Part shown: positions 36,084-48,622 of the stretch, one piece after another
How the letters are laid out: each line of letters opens with the position of its first letter
Numbering within the stretch: position 1 is the first letter of the stretch
Assembly (NCBI RefSeq): GCF_025698545.1
Contig: NC_068571.1
Coordinates: 52,981,733-53,045,732 of the forward strand
Length of the DNA stretch: 64,000 nt
Direction of reading: 5' to 3'
Source: Gossypium raimondii
Lineage: Eukaryota > Streptophyta > Magnoliopsida > Malvales > Malvaceae
Position numbers and translations under genes: made by a program
The notes under the pieces: generated by a model
Databases searched by the model: none
Seen by the model: only the letters and a program-made list of their open reading frames with translations
Told to the model about the DNA's origin: nothing

Positions 36084-37811
36084 AAAAATGTCTTTCTTTT
36101 TTTTTGTTTATTTTACTGCATGTTCTCATGAAATGTAGTAGTTTTTTTTAAAAAAAATTAGATTTTTAGTGTTCTAACTCTAAATTAACGTTGTTAATTA
36201 ATGGGATTATAAGCTTTGATACATATTAGTTCCGATACATGTCGACTGCTTTTTAAAATTTTTTTCTTTTTGTTGTACGATAGGCTGTAGCTTGGCTTAT
36301 AGACTGACACAAACACTGATCAAAGCATATAACTTATTTTCGGTTTAATTCTAGTTTTAGTCCTTATACTATGTTTATTATTATTCGGTCACAAGGGTAG
36401 GCACTGGTTAGTCGAATACTCTTAATAATAGTTAAAGCTTACTAACATGGAGAGGGATCAAATAATACCATTCAGGTAAAAGGATTAAATCCAAATTTTC
36501 AGGTCTAAAACAATTACCCAGTTTTTATTTTTTATAAAAGAGAATTTGATATTTTCGATGAAAACAACCCTAATTAAGCTGCAATTTTCCTTAAATGGTT
36601 CAAAAGAGAGGATTTTGGATTGCCCAACTGTTTTGATCTATCTTTAATCAAGATTTCATGTAAATGGAAAACACAGCACTCCAAAAGTTTGTCTTTCGAA
36701 ATAAAATCTGATCCCAATCCATTTTAAACTTAATTGATTTTTTTATATTCATCAGATCGGTGAAAATATTATTTGAGTTTGCTTGCTTTCATTTTTGTAC
36801 ATCAATTATCGTGTATCTTGTATTAAGATTAGAATTACATTTTGCTCTTTCCATTCAAAATATAAATAAATTAGTCTATATATGTTAAAAATTCTATTTG
36901 TTTCTATAGTTGAAAGTTGATCCTTGTACAATTAACAGGAGGTTCACCAAGAGCGTAGCTAGGAAGACTGGCAAGGGCTCTTAAAATGAAAAATTTTAAA
37001 ATTTTAAATTAAAAAAGATAAAATTATACTTTGCCTCCTAAAAATGATAAAAATTATAAAGATATACACCATTAAAACGGTAAACTTATATTTTTACTAT
37101 CATAAAAATTACAATTTAACTTCAACCCTTCTAAAATGAAATTTTGACTTGATCCCTGAAGTGAACGCGAAATTTTGACAATTCAAATATATTAAAATTT
37201 TAATTAAATTTATTTTTTAATTTAGTATACAATAATTAATTTATCAAAAAAAAAAAACAAAATGCAATGTAAGAGGAAGAAAAATGTTGATGACATGAAA
37301 AGAAAAGGAGATGAAGATGAGGTGGTGCTGACATAGTTTGATTTGAAAGAAGATGCAGTAGTATAAAGTGAGCAGTGGAACTTTTGAAATCACTTCTTTT
37401 TTATACAAAATTTGCAAATTCAACCCAAAAGACTCCAAATGACAAGGAATAAAATCTACTAAAAGCCTTTTCTTCTGTTTCCTTTATTAATAGTAGTCTA
37501 CCTTTTTTAAACTATAACCCTCTCCTCAACTTTATCTCTTTTTATTTCTTACAATAATAGTGATATCAATTTTTTTTTTTTGTGAATATAAGGGGGAACA
37601 TGAAAATTATCGTTAGTCATTGATAATTGTCTAATGTCTTCTTCAAGCCAGTATCTCATATATTGTGGAGGATCGTCTAAGATAATCAGCTGCTCAGTTA
37701 CACCTCTATCTACCTTAGCTATGCAGTCAATAATAGTGATATCAATTGAGTTATAACTCAATTGATGGTAAAAAGTTTTAGTCACATTTATAGCAAGAAT
37801 ATTGCTCATAT

Positions 37812-38063
37812 TATTAAGAGTAAACCATACTAATAATCGCCTAATTATAAAAAGTTATAAAATATATTTAATTATTCAAATTTGTCTTTTTATAGTCACT
37901 AGCTGGCTAACGTAAAATGAAAAATACCCAAAATTCAATATAGTTGGGTGACCAAAAATACACAAAATTGAATAGTTGAACGATCATTTTGTAATTTTCC
38001 GTAGCTGGATGACCAAAAAATAAATTTGCAAATAGTTGGATGACTACTAAAGTAGTTTACCCT
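37812..38063. mobile_element. Inverted-repeat MITE, GGTAAACTAC family
   Basis: The left end GAGTAAACCATACTAATAATCG and the right end ATGACTACTAAAGTAGTTTACCCT are inverted. Internal phrases AAAAGTTATAAAATA and ATCATTTTGTAATTTTCC are inverted partners and match the elements at 34660 and 51993. No sharp target duplication seen. Confidence 0.6.
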
Positions 38064-38457
38064 ATTCTTGTCACAAGAGTGACAATTATTATTTGATAAA
38101 AAATTTGGTACATTGCTAATGGAGTTTTTAGACTGCACAAGTAAAATTAGAAGATTAAAAAAATTTAACAAAAAGAGACACATGGCACTTTTGTGGAATA
38201 AAAAAAAGAGTACATTACTAATGTACCAAATATAATGGGTATTATTCTAGGATGAGCTCCACTAAAAAACCTTAGAAAATGCTTTTACGAATATATTTAA
38301 CCATTTATCAATCCTTTGTAATATGTATGTTAACATCCGACCAATGATCGTAACAGAAGAGCAAAGAATCCATTTTGAGTTCAAAAGAAAAATTAAAAGT
38401 TTCTCGAAGAACAATGAAAAGTGGGTTTCATAGATAATGTCACATAATATAGAAGAT

Positions 38458-38466
<9 letters not shown>

Positions 38467-38500
<34 letters not shown>
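38467..38500. repeat. (TA)n microsatellite
   Basis: About 17 uninterrupted TA dinucleotides. Likely length-variable. Confidence 0.95.
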
Positions 38501-38502
<2 letters not shown>

Positions 38503-39925
38503 AATTTTAGGTCAAATTACTTGATGGGTCCTTGTACTATAAGTTTAATAGCCAATTGATTCCTCCATTATAAAAGCAAACAATTTAATCTTTGTACATT
38601 TAATTTTGAACCAAATAAGTGAAGTGTAAATAACAATAAGGTAGAATATTAAAGCAATGTTTAGTTTAATTAGTAATGTTGTTGTTGGAATAACATGAAA
38701 GACGTGGATTCAAGTGTGTTTAATCACATTTGTCATCCGATTTAAGGTACTCCATAAAAAAATGTAGTAACGTAAAGGAAAAAATGAGCAATTTAGCCTT
38801 TGTGTGTTTTAAAATTGCATATGTTTTTTGGTATCTTTAATGTTTATTTTACAATCTATGTTCAAGTTCATGGCTATCTTTCTCAACAATATCGTCTCCA
38901 AAGTTTGAACTTGCGTTGCCTCTTGGGAATGCAATATGAAAAAAAAAAATTATATGATCAAGGTTTTACTAATTAGTTGGGGGTTCGTGGCTGCCCCTCC
39001 CAACAATATAATTTCCAAAATTCAAACCTAAATTCTCTTCCAGAATTCAAAGTTTTATCGCTTTTTGGGTCAAAGTGCAATTTTATCATGCATCAATTTA
39101 AATTTTGAGAAATTTTAAAAGGCTGAAAATGAGATTTTCCTTTTTGAGGGGTTTGAACTCTTACCAACTCCTGTCGTGAAAACTAATCTTTTTAGGGCTT
39201 CTGACTGCCCTTTCCAACGATGCTATTTTTAAAGTTCGAACATAAATTCTCTTTTTAAAAGTACAATATATCTTATGATTACACCTCACAATTCCTCGTT
39301 AAAAAAAATTCAAATTTGACGTCAATTCAAAATTTTAATATTTCAGCACATAATAATAATAATAATAATAAACAATTGTTGTGGCTAAATTGCATGGAAA
39401 GCTTTAAAAGACTTCAAAAAAAGAATGAGAAAGTGGAAAGAGAAAGAGACAGAAAGGGTTAGCGATAAAGCAAAAAAGCTTGATTGAGGTTTCAAAACAA
39501 GACAAAAAAACAGAGAATGTGAGCCCTTTGAAACTGCACCATTCTCTTTTCATTTTCATCCCTATTTGTCCCTTTTAGCTAGAAAGCTATGTAACATTTC
39601 ATATATGACCTTTTCCCTCTCAAAAAACCCTACTAGTGTTTAAATTTTTGCAGCACATTTTACAGCAACACATTGCCAGACCCATTTTCCTTAATTGGAT
39701 TGCTATTTAAACAACATCTGATTTTGGCAGTGTGTGTATATATATATGGATAAGCTTTGCCTTTGTTGATTGAGTTGGCAACTTAACATTCTCATTAATG
39801 GTCGCATTTTTTGGGTTCTTGAGCCACTCCCCTCCATAACTAAAAGCAACCCGTTTTTTTGGCTGTTGCAGTCATTTTTGCAGCATGTGATCAACTTATA
39901 GGCGGTTTTTGTTTTTAAAGGTCAA

Positions 39926-40560
39926 TTTATGGTGTTGGTCCCTCTGTTATGGTGAAATTTGTGATTTATTCTTAGTACTTTAACATGTCATGATTTGTTG
40001 TTCTACTTTTATAATATTATAAGCTGGTTCAAATAGTTAACATCTAGAATTATTCAAACTAAAATGCTGACATAAGTTTTCTTAAAAAACCAGCCCATTA
40101 TAAAATTTCAGGGGTCAAAATTGAAAACTGATAAAAGGCATTAAATCAAAATATTAGCTTTTTAGGGGACCGAAATATAATGTTTTCAAGTTGACAAGGA
40201 CTCTTCCTTGCTCCGATTGACCTTTAGCTCAGTTGATACCGTTGTTGCTACAACAATAAAAAAATGAGGGTTTAAACATACTTAAGCACATATCATCCTT
40301 CAATTTAAAGGTTTGGGGTATTAATAATAATAGAATTTGCATAAAAAAAACAAAAAAAAATTAAATCAATATTATGAGTTGGAATGGGTGTTTTAACGAA
40401 AATATCTACATCAACATTTTAATAGGAATAATTAAAAGTATTAACTATTTGAACTAATTGATAACATTATAGAAATAAGATTAAATTATGTCAATTTAAA
40501 ATATAAAACTAAATCCTAAATTGAACATAATAGAAGGACCAAAATCAAATTCCATCTTTC
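39926..40560. mobile_element. Foldback element with long inverted ends
   Basis: The left arm (TATGGTGTTGGTCCCTCTGTTATG, then CTACTTTTATAATATTATAAGCTGGTTCAAATAGTTAA) pairs with the right arm (TTAACTATTTGAACTAATTGATAACATTATAG, then AACATAATAGAAGGACCAAAATC). Arms are about 100 bp. The centre holds unrelated text. Ends are approximate. Same family as 43762 and 52968. Confidence 0.6.
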
Positions 40561-41364
40561 TTTTTAAAAGAATCCAAAAGTAGAGGTAGGGTACTATATG
40601 TATATATAATTGAATTTGAACATTATGGGCTATGAAAAATGCTTAGCTAATAGATTTAAAGCAGCCTTTTTAGTGATAGTTGGGACCCATAGACAACTTG
40701 GTATAGCCCTTTAACCTTAGCTAAGCCCATCTTGTGCTCCTTTTGGTCACTTTGGGTATTTTGTGTTTGACATTATATGTAATGGGAATAATCCAAAATC
40801 TGGCAAACCATGTTGAAAATTTTATTTTGAAAGTTTGAATGTTGGGAAAGTACATTTTATGCATGGAATTGAAAAAGGGATAGAATTATTGTGTGTACAT
40901 TCCTAAAAGATAGCTTGGAATAAACATGAATGTTCTTTTTTTAGGCCTACTTCAACAGCATATATGAATTGGCCTGACATGACAGCCTTAAAAAGAGTTG
41001 CCTTAAAAGTGGCTAAATTAAGTTAATTTGATTTATAAAATTTTCACATTAATTTTAGGTTTAGGTTGGGATTAAGGTGGTTTTAACGAGTTGTTCTGGG
41101 TTTAGATCATTTGAGATTGAAGTTTAACTCTTTTGGGTTAGGTTGAATTAAGTTATTATGAGGTTAGTTAGTTTTAAGCTTTTGGGTTTAGTTTAATTTG
41201 GTTTTAAATTTATTTGGATTTGAGTTGTTGATATTTTTATGGTCAAATTAAGTAGAATCATGCCAAAATTTTGAATTTAGGTTAATATTTAATTTGGGTT
41301 TGAATCACTTTGAAGCTTGGGTTTTTTAGTAAGATCATTATGATTTGTTTTTTATTACAATTAT

Positions 41365-41992
41365 TATGGGTGAGCAATCTGTCGGTTCAGTTCAAAAAAT
41401 TAATTATTAACTTAATTGACTTTTATTTTTCAAACAAAAATCAAACTAATTTTAAAATTCCAAATAAATCAAATTGACTTTTGTCGATTGAATCAGTCAA
41501 TAAACAAAATAACCAATAATTTTTATTCTTGGAATGTTTCTATATTTATTTTCTCTGGCAAGATGAACAAGAGAGAAAAAAAAACACCAAACATGGTGAT
41601 GAAAAGTACTATAAATCATAGATCCCAAAATCTGAAAAGAAAATTTAAAAAAAAAAAAAAAAAAACCAAAAGAAAGATGAAAGGGGGAGAAAGCTTGAGT
41701 CTTGACTGCTTGTGGCCAAAGGGGTTTTTAAATTAGGGTTTGTATATTTGGGTTTGGACTTTGGATTATATTCTTGGATTGGGCTTAGTTTGAGTTAGGG
41801 TAAAAATATTTTAAACTATAATTTTAAATTAATATATATTTCAAAGTCGGTTAATTTAATTTTAGATTTTTAAAACCAAAATCAAACTGATTTAATTGCT
41901 TTAATTGAACCGGTTTAAAACTGAGATTGAAACACCGAAATTGATCGATTCAGTTGGTCTAATTAATTTGACCCGATTCTTACACACCCCTA
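41365..41992. mobile_element. hAT-like MITE
   Basis: The left end TATGGGTGAGCAATCTGTCGGTTCAG pairs with the right end, whose reverse complement reads TAGGGGTGTGTAAGAATCGGG. Flanks ACAATTAT and ATAGTTAT agree at 6 of 8, as expected of an old hAT target duplication. The interior includes a long A-run near 41.65 kb. Confidence 0.55.
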
Positions 41993-43761
41993 ATAGTTAT
42001 TGAAGTGATGAGCTTATCGATGCTTTTTGTTATCTGGATTAAAAGCTGCATCATCAATTAGAGATTCTTAATACGAGTAAAGACTAATTCTTTGTTGTTG
42101 TTGTGGTTGAAAAATGCTATTGAAAAATTCTGTGAAAAAGTGTGATTTGTTAATTTCGAATATTCTTCATTGTTGTCAAGGGAAGTTAAAATATCTATTT
42201 TAGATTTGATATTGAAAAGTAAAATCAATTCAATCTAAATGATATTTAAATAATTTAATATTATGATACATGAAATATATATTTAAATGCTTTTAAAAAT
42301 TAATATAAATTATTTGTGAAATTAATGATAAATAAAATATTATAAAATTAAATATAATGATAAATGATAATTAAATAATTTAATATAATGCTACATTAAA
42401 TATAAATTCATCTAAATATTTAAATACTTTTAAATAGTTAATATAAATAAGACTAATTTGATAATTTTATTTCAAAATGCAGAAGTCAGAAACACTTAAA
42501 TGTTTGGGTAGAAAAACATTTTTTCACCGCAGTTTTGACTCCCAAAACCAGATGTCTTTATTACTTTTGTGGTAGAAAAATGCTTAATGTATATAATTAA
42601 ATCAAAATTAAAATTTCATATATATAATATTGAATGAAAATTGAAGTTTTATGTGTATAAATGCACAATCCAATTTATGTATTATTTTATACATTATAAC
42701 AAAGTTGATGTGTAATTTTAATATTTATCTCACATTTTAATAGTAGGCATGTGCTACTAATATTTCTCTGACTACAAAATTTGGGTCCAAATGTAACAAA
42801 TTCAAAAGTTGTTAAATTGCTATTTTATTTTTAGAACTCGTGTTGAAATACTACCACATATCTTTTTTAAAATTTTAATTTTATTATATCCTAAACGAGA
42901 TACGTGCCAATTTTAGAACACCGCTCGTAAAGTATATGATATTTTCACCGATAATGTACTAAATATTTTATATACACCCACAATGTGGATGAAAAAAGAA
43001 TTCATGCAACAAATACATAATTTTTAAAAATTATCGAGGTTTTGATTGAAATGATTAAGCTAAAATATCAAAGACTATAATGTCTTAAGTTTAAATCTTA
43101 TGATTTGTATATTTTTCTAGATTTTATAAAAATATAAAAGACAAAAAAACCCTCAAGTATATTTGTTATTTTATCAAAAGATCGATTATATTATTATATC
43201 TTAATTGGATCGAGATCTAGTTGATAGGTGACACAAACTCATTTAATCACTTAGGGTATGTTTGATAAATCCTTAAAATTTTCAACATCTAATTTTTTAA
43301 TTATTTTTATAACTTTTACTTAAGATTGAAAATATAAAATTTATTTTAGTTTTTAAAATCTTATTTTAAAATAAATTATTTCCTATTTTAATAAAAATTA
43401 AAATAATGGAATTATTATCTTTTAATTTTGATTCAAAACTATACAAAATAAAATAAATAATGCAATATTAATAAGATTAAAATTATGAAATAATAATTTT
43501 TTAAAAATAAAATAATTATATTTAATGTATAATTTTTACTAATATAACTATATAGAATTCTGTACTTAATTTTTTTTAATTTATTCCATAGAAACCCACA
43601 AAATACCTTTTTGGCTGTAATTTATGCATGGAATAGACAGATTTTAATGATGGAAGTCCAATTGGTTGGCTCCGTGATTCACGGCTTTGGCCTTTTTATT
43701 TATTGTTATTATAAGCCGAATTACATATATTATTACTCATTAGTCATTAGTACTAGTAGTA

Positions 43762-44153
43762 TAATTGTGATTTTAGTCTCTCTATCATACTGAAATTTAA
43801 ATTTTAATCTCGTTGTTTTAATTGTTCATAATTTAATCCCTACTTTTACCATGCTATTAGTTGGTTTCTATTGACAATACCTTTAGTTTCTGTTATTAAA
43901 AAATCAATTTCATTGACGTGTAAATTTATTATTAATTAAACACGGTTGATTTAGGCAAAAAAAGAGATTGATTAGTTTTCACATAGCCACCATGACTGAT
44001 TGAATAACAAAAAAGAAACCTACATCGTCACTTTAACGACTCAATTAATAATGTTATCAATTTAGTTCTATTAATAATATTATAAAATTAGAGAGATCAA
44101 ATTTTATCTTGGATTAAGTTTCAAATAGTAACATAATAGAGGGACTAAAACGA
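43762..44153. mobile_element. Foldback element with long inverted ends
   Basis: The left arm TTTTAGTCTCTCTATCATACTG followed by TTTAATCCCTACTTTTACCATGCTATTAGTTGG pairs with the right arm TCTATTAATAATATTATAAAATTAGAG followed by AACATAATAGAGGGACTAAAACG. Arms of roughly 110 bp enclose about 170 bp. No coding capacity. Confidence 0.65.
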
Positions 44154-45876
44154 GAAGTAGACCTATTATTGTTTGTCTGAAATTGTTATGCAGGACCTAT
44201 CCAAGTATCCATTCAACGAAATCAATCACTCGAAACACCCAAAATGATTAAAAGTGGCAGACAAAAATTTGATTGAAAATTAAAGCATAAACTCTCCTAT
44301 CCACTTTTACCAATGTCGGTCAATAGTCATAAATAATTACAACCTACTTTCAAAATTAGTATATTTATTAAAATTAACTCTAAAATCTAAATTAAATTAT
44401 ATTTATCAAATTATATTTGACAAATTAAAAATCCACAAATAACGTTAAATTTATTCTATTAACAAATTCATTAAAAATTCAGACTTAATAATATTAACAA
44501 TTAACTTTCATTAAATTAACTATAAAACTCGAATTAAATATTAAAAGTTAACATTGTTACATTTGAATACCAAAATATATAGCATTTTATCAAATATAGA
44601 TATTAAAATGAACAAAAAATAACACAAATATCATATTAGGAAAATGTCAAATTCAAGTACTAAAAAATATATTAATTTTTTTAAATTAGGGCATATAGTA
44701 TTAATTAGCTATATCACTTATTATAATTTTTTTTGGTGAAATACAAGAACAGTGCAAAGTCTAAACAACAAATATAACTAGCACGATTCGAATTCAGACT
44801 ACACTTAAAGCAATGAACACCCCAACCATCAGGTTATATTATTATTTTTAATTAATATATATATTATTAGTTAGCAGTGTACAAGGACCGCTCCTTGCTT
44901 CTTCCAAAAGAGGCTACACACCAACTCTACCATCAAAAGTAAAAGTAATGAAATTTATCTTATAATAATCAATATTGTTAATTAATAATTCATTAATTAA
45001 ACATCATCCAAAGCTTCAATTACAACCTTTTTTTTATCCGAGAATCTTTGGTGTCCGATAACTACATTAAATTTAGAATAAATGCGAAGTTGAATTTCAA
45101 GACAAATTTATTCGAATATGGGGTGTTTATACTTAATTTTAGTGCTAGTTAGGTTTTATCTTTCAATTTTAAAGAGAACTCAACTGATTCACGGGGTTCA
45201 AGGAGCACTTTGTCATGAAGGGAATGTTAAGCATTTGGCCTTAGTGGGTTCAAAGTATTAGTGGGTAAGAACATTCCCACTTGACTTTTTTTGTTGATGG
45301 GAGATCGATCTTGGAACTAATAGTGGAGGTATTCTACTTAGAGTATTTATGCTCAGTTTTATCCTCATGTTTTGTCTCCTAACTTTGAAAAAATTTAACT
45401 GGTTCAGAGAATTTGGGAAGCGCCTTACCACCAAAGAAATGTTAAGCATTGGACTTTAATGAGATTTGAAATCATGCTCGTATTAATGAATAAAAAACAC
45501 TACCACTTGACTAAACCAAAAAAAAAAAAAAACCCAAACATAAACATTTCCAGCATAATATTTCAATCCAAAATCCAACACCCCTCAACAAATCTGTTAT
45601 TTTATTTTAAAAAAACCCAACTCGTTAACACTCAATGCTAAGCATAGTGGGACTCTTTGGTGACCTAATAATCAAACACAAAAACATCAAAGGAGCGTAT
45701 GCGAAGACAAAAGATTAAAAAAAAAAAAAAAGTGGAAACTTCAAAGATTAGAAAATTAAAGTACTCATTGTCCACTTTTTTATTTCTATAAAGAAGATTT
45801 TCAATACTCACAGAAACAAATAATTTCTCCCACTTTGAATATCTTATCAAAAACCAACACCAAAAATCTTTACCAA

Positions 45877-46446
45877 ATGTTGCTTAGAAATTCCATTTCC
45901 AACACCAAAAATTTCTTCAGAAAAACCCTACAAAGCTTCAAATCATTCTTCAGTGGCGGTGGTAATGAAACTAAACCATACCAAAAACTACCCAAAGCTT
46001 CTCCTTATTACCAAGACGACCTAGAAAAGTTCTACACCGAGTTCACTCGCCGGTGGGACGCCACCGCCGACAAGGGCAGCAAGGCAAAGAAGAAAAACAA
46101 GAAGAAGAAGACAATGTCATTGTCGTCAACTCAGTTTACAACACAAAGAAGAGAGGACATTGGTGAGTCCAATGTGGAGAAAAAGCAAGAATTACAAGGT
46201 TATACATTTTCAAAGGAATCTTCAGTGGCGCAAAAGCTAAAGGAGATAGAGATGATGGATGTGAGCAACGTGGATCATGTCCTTGATGTTGAAGAGGTAC
46301 TTCATTATTATTCTCGACTTACGTGTCCGGCTTATGTTGATATCGTCGACAAGTTTTTTATGGATCTTTGCGGTGAGATTTTTGGGCCGATTGGTTCTCC
46401 GGCGAGTGTTGGTTCGAGACCGAAGTTTGGATCAGTGAGACAATGA
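45877..46446 (+). CDS. Small plant protein with OVATE-like C-terminus
   Basis: A single exon of 189 residues. I chose the ATG at 45877 because the frame upstream lacks an ATG and MLLRNSISNTKNFFRKTLQS is a typical conserved start for this plant group. Residues 46-62 (DDLEKFYTEFTRRWDAT) and a Lys-rich run (69-78) follow. Residues 117-170 are the most conserved-looking part: VAQKLKEIEMMDVSNVDHVLDVEEVL, then HYYSRLTCPAYVDIVDKFF. That segment resembles the second half of the OVATE domain (a short acidic helix, then a hydrophobic helix), but the DPYxDFxxSM start is absent. It may be a divergent OFP-type regulator. Family membership of this part is moderately sure, function is not. Confidence 0.8.
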   Translation: MLLRNSISNTKNFFRKTLQSFKSFFSGGGNETKPYQKLPKASPYYQDDLEKFYTEFTRRWDATADKGSKAKKKNKKKKTMSLSSTQFTTQRREDIGESNVEKKQELQGYTFSKESSVAQKLKEIEMMDVSNVDHVLDVEEVLHYYSRLTCPAYVDIVDKFFMDLCGEIFGPIGSPASVGSRPKFGSVRQ

Positions 46447-47104
46447 TCGAACACTTGGTTTGGTTGTGTTTAGAGAGTTTTGTGACAGATGATCAAACAT
46501 TGAAGTTGTCATGGTTTTTTTTCTTGTTTTATTATTAGCTTTGATCTTGTCTCTTTAATTGTGATTTAGTTGTGATTAACTCTGTTTAAAGTGGTTTATA
46601 CAATGTTTACTATTAAAATGGTGAACTTGAATAACTCAGGTTTCTAATTTTTTTTTTTGGATAATTTCAAGTTTAAATTAATTTGGGTTTATTTTTAAGT
46701 TTAGATAATTAGATTTGTTGCAAAGAGTCGTAGGGATGTTAAAGTTTAGAATTATCGGTGAGGATTAGAGAGAGAGAGATAAGAGAGTTGAGTTAAGGGT
46801 ATTTGAGAAAAGAGAGTGTATTGGTCCTCAATCTCGATGTCTATAGGCTTATAAGAAGGGAATGCCTTGATCATTCCCAACTATTTATGTACTGGTTCTA
46901 GACTTCTTGGAATTTAATCCATCTACCTTGTCATCAGAGGTATGAACTGTTATGTCTGAACAACAAATATAAGTGATGTGTGAGTAGCATATATTTTATC
47001 CATGTTGAGGGTGTGGTCTCAATAGTATGGGTTGTGTGGTTTTGGGCTTGTGAGGTCTTAGGCTCATCATTAGCTTGAGCTCACAAGATTACCTCTTAAC
47101 CAAG

Positions 47105-47367
47105 TAGCGGAGTCAAAAAAAAAAAAAACGTGGGGTAAAATTAAATTGTATATTTTCACGATAATAAAAATGTATTTTTATTATTTTAATAATTTATATA
47201 TTTATAATTTTTAAAGGATTAAATCAAAATTTTATCATTTGTTAGGGCCAAAGTGTAATTTTACCATTACTAAATTAAAATTTTGTAAATTATAAAAGAT
47301 CTAAATGACAATTTTTCCATTTTAAGGGAGACCGAGGCCCTTGCTAGCCCACCTGACTCCGCCACTG
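47105..47367. mobile_element. GGCGGAGTC-family MITE with target duplication
   Basis: The left end TAGCGGAGTCA and the right end TGACTCCGCCACTG are inverted. The element is flanked on both sides by ACCAAG (47099-47104 and 47368-47373). The A-run near the left end and TTTAAGGG/CCCTTGCTAGCCC text near the right end are usual for this common plant family. Relatives occur near 18.65 and 58.45 kb. Confidence 0.65.
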
Positions 47368-47459
47368 ACCAAGGGTGTTGACCTGCTAACTCATAGGAAC
47401 GTGAGGTATACCTTTAGTTTAGTAATACTTCTCAAAAATACTTTTGGGAAAAAAAAAAA

Positions 47460-47842
47460 GAGAGGAAGCTAAAATTTGTAGGTTCTCAAAAAAATACTTT
47501 TGGGTCAATTTTTGACTTTGGAGAAGCACTTTTTGGTTATTATAAGAAGCACTTTAAAATGAAACAAATTGTAATGACTCAAATTGAAAAACTCAATTTT
47601 CTACGAAACACTTTTGGGACAAAAAATACTTTTGAGACAAAAATATTCTTAAACAAGTTATTTTTTTGTGAGAAAAAATATTTCTCCAAAGCCAAAAGTT
47701 GACTCAAAAGCACTTTTTTTTGTTTCATTTTAAAGCTGAAAAATTAGCTCAAAAACATTTTTTTTATCAAAAAAAAAATTTAAAGTACTTTTGTCCAAAA
47801 ACTCAATCTTTCAAAAACCTATAATTAAATTCCAGCCTAAAA
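47460..47842. mobile_element. Foldback element
   Basis: TACTTTTGGGTCAATTTTTGACTTTGGAGAAGCA (about 47498-47531) pairs with the later stretch whose complement reads GCTTTTGAGTCAACTTTTGGCTTTGGAGAAATA (about 47683-47715). The outer arms, AAGCTAAAATTTGTAGG and CCTATAATTAAATTCCAGCC, also pair. The whole can fold into one long imperfect hairpin. No target duplication placed. Confidence 0.5.
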
Positions 47843-48233
47843 AATTAATGATATATATGTTAATATTAATTAATGTTAATAGTCTTTTATTTGGTCAATG
47901 GATGTCCAACAGAAGATTATCATGGCTTGATTAAAGTGACATCATTGAGAGTATATATATAAGTTTATATATGGTTAATCAACCAACAAGAGGTTGGGTT
48001 CATAGGTAAGATAGACCCCATTTTTAAGGGAGGATTTAGGTTTTAACCTTAGAAACGATATTGTTAGGAGGAACAACTAGAAATCGTAAAACGGGCATAA
48101 AATACACCAAAAAATAAAATAAAATTCACCAACAAAATGAAATTACCAAAACTTTATATATTATCACTCCATTAAATATTAGACAAGATGAAATTACTAA
48201 AATCGAACCAAAAATTAATTTTATTTTAATTTT

Positions 48234-48622
48234 TAGGGTTGAGCACGAATAACTAAAAATCCAAAAATTGATCTGAATTGATGTGTTTTGACGGTTTATG
48301 GATTGTAAGTTTAAAAACCTTGGTTACTCAAAACCGAACTAATATATATTTTTATTTCATATATAGTTAATTTTAAATTTTATATTTAAAATAGTGAAAA
48401 TAATTTAAATGTTATTTTTAGAAATTTTACAATTTTTTGAAATTTTGTTGAACAATATTCAAAATCATTAAATAAAGCTTATTTGGTAAAAATAAGTATA
48501 AAAATCCAAAACAAAAAAAAATTAATATGGAAAACTGAGAATCAAACTGAGCCGAACCAAATTATGATGAACAGTTCAAAAAATTCAAAAATCTCAACCA
48601 AATCGAATCAATATCACCCTTA
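48234..48622. mobile_element. hAT-like MITE with near-intact 8-bp duplication
   Basis: The left end TAGGGTTGAGCACGAATAACT and the right end ATCGAATCAATATCACCCTTA show inverted TAGGGTTG / TAAGGGTG termini. Flanks TTAATTTT (48226-48233) and TCAATTTT (48623-48630) agree at 7 of 8. The inside carries AAAACCGAAC and GAGCCGAACC inverted phrases. Confidence 0.6.

Larger units (their letters stand above)
36084..45876. other. 9.8-kb AT-rich intergenic region
   Basis: No convincing gene. Contents: 3' flank of the OFP gene; fragment of the Mutator-like MITE near 36.82-36.92 kb; inverted-repeat elements at 37.8, 39.9, 41.36 and 43.76 kb; a long (TA)n tract at 38.47 kb; three diverged copies of a phrase CAACAATATAATTTCCAAAATTC-like near 38.88-39.25 kb. 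About 39.42-39.90 kb is somewhat less AT-rich, with purine- and pyrimidine-rich blocks, but no frame longer than 63 codons. The stretch 41.4-41.74 kb is a chance lysine-rich frame over an A-run. Confidence 0.6.

Noticed and set aside
41416-41736. 106-codon lysine-rich frame
   Set aside because: It runs through a poly-A tract within a hAT-like MITE; no family resemblance and no splice context.
45835-45876. Upstream start for the OVATE-like small gene
   Set aside because: The frame there opens with TTG; the first ATG is at 45877 and fits the conserved N-terminus.
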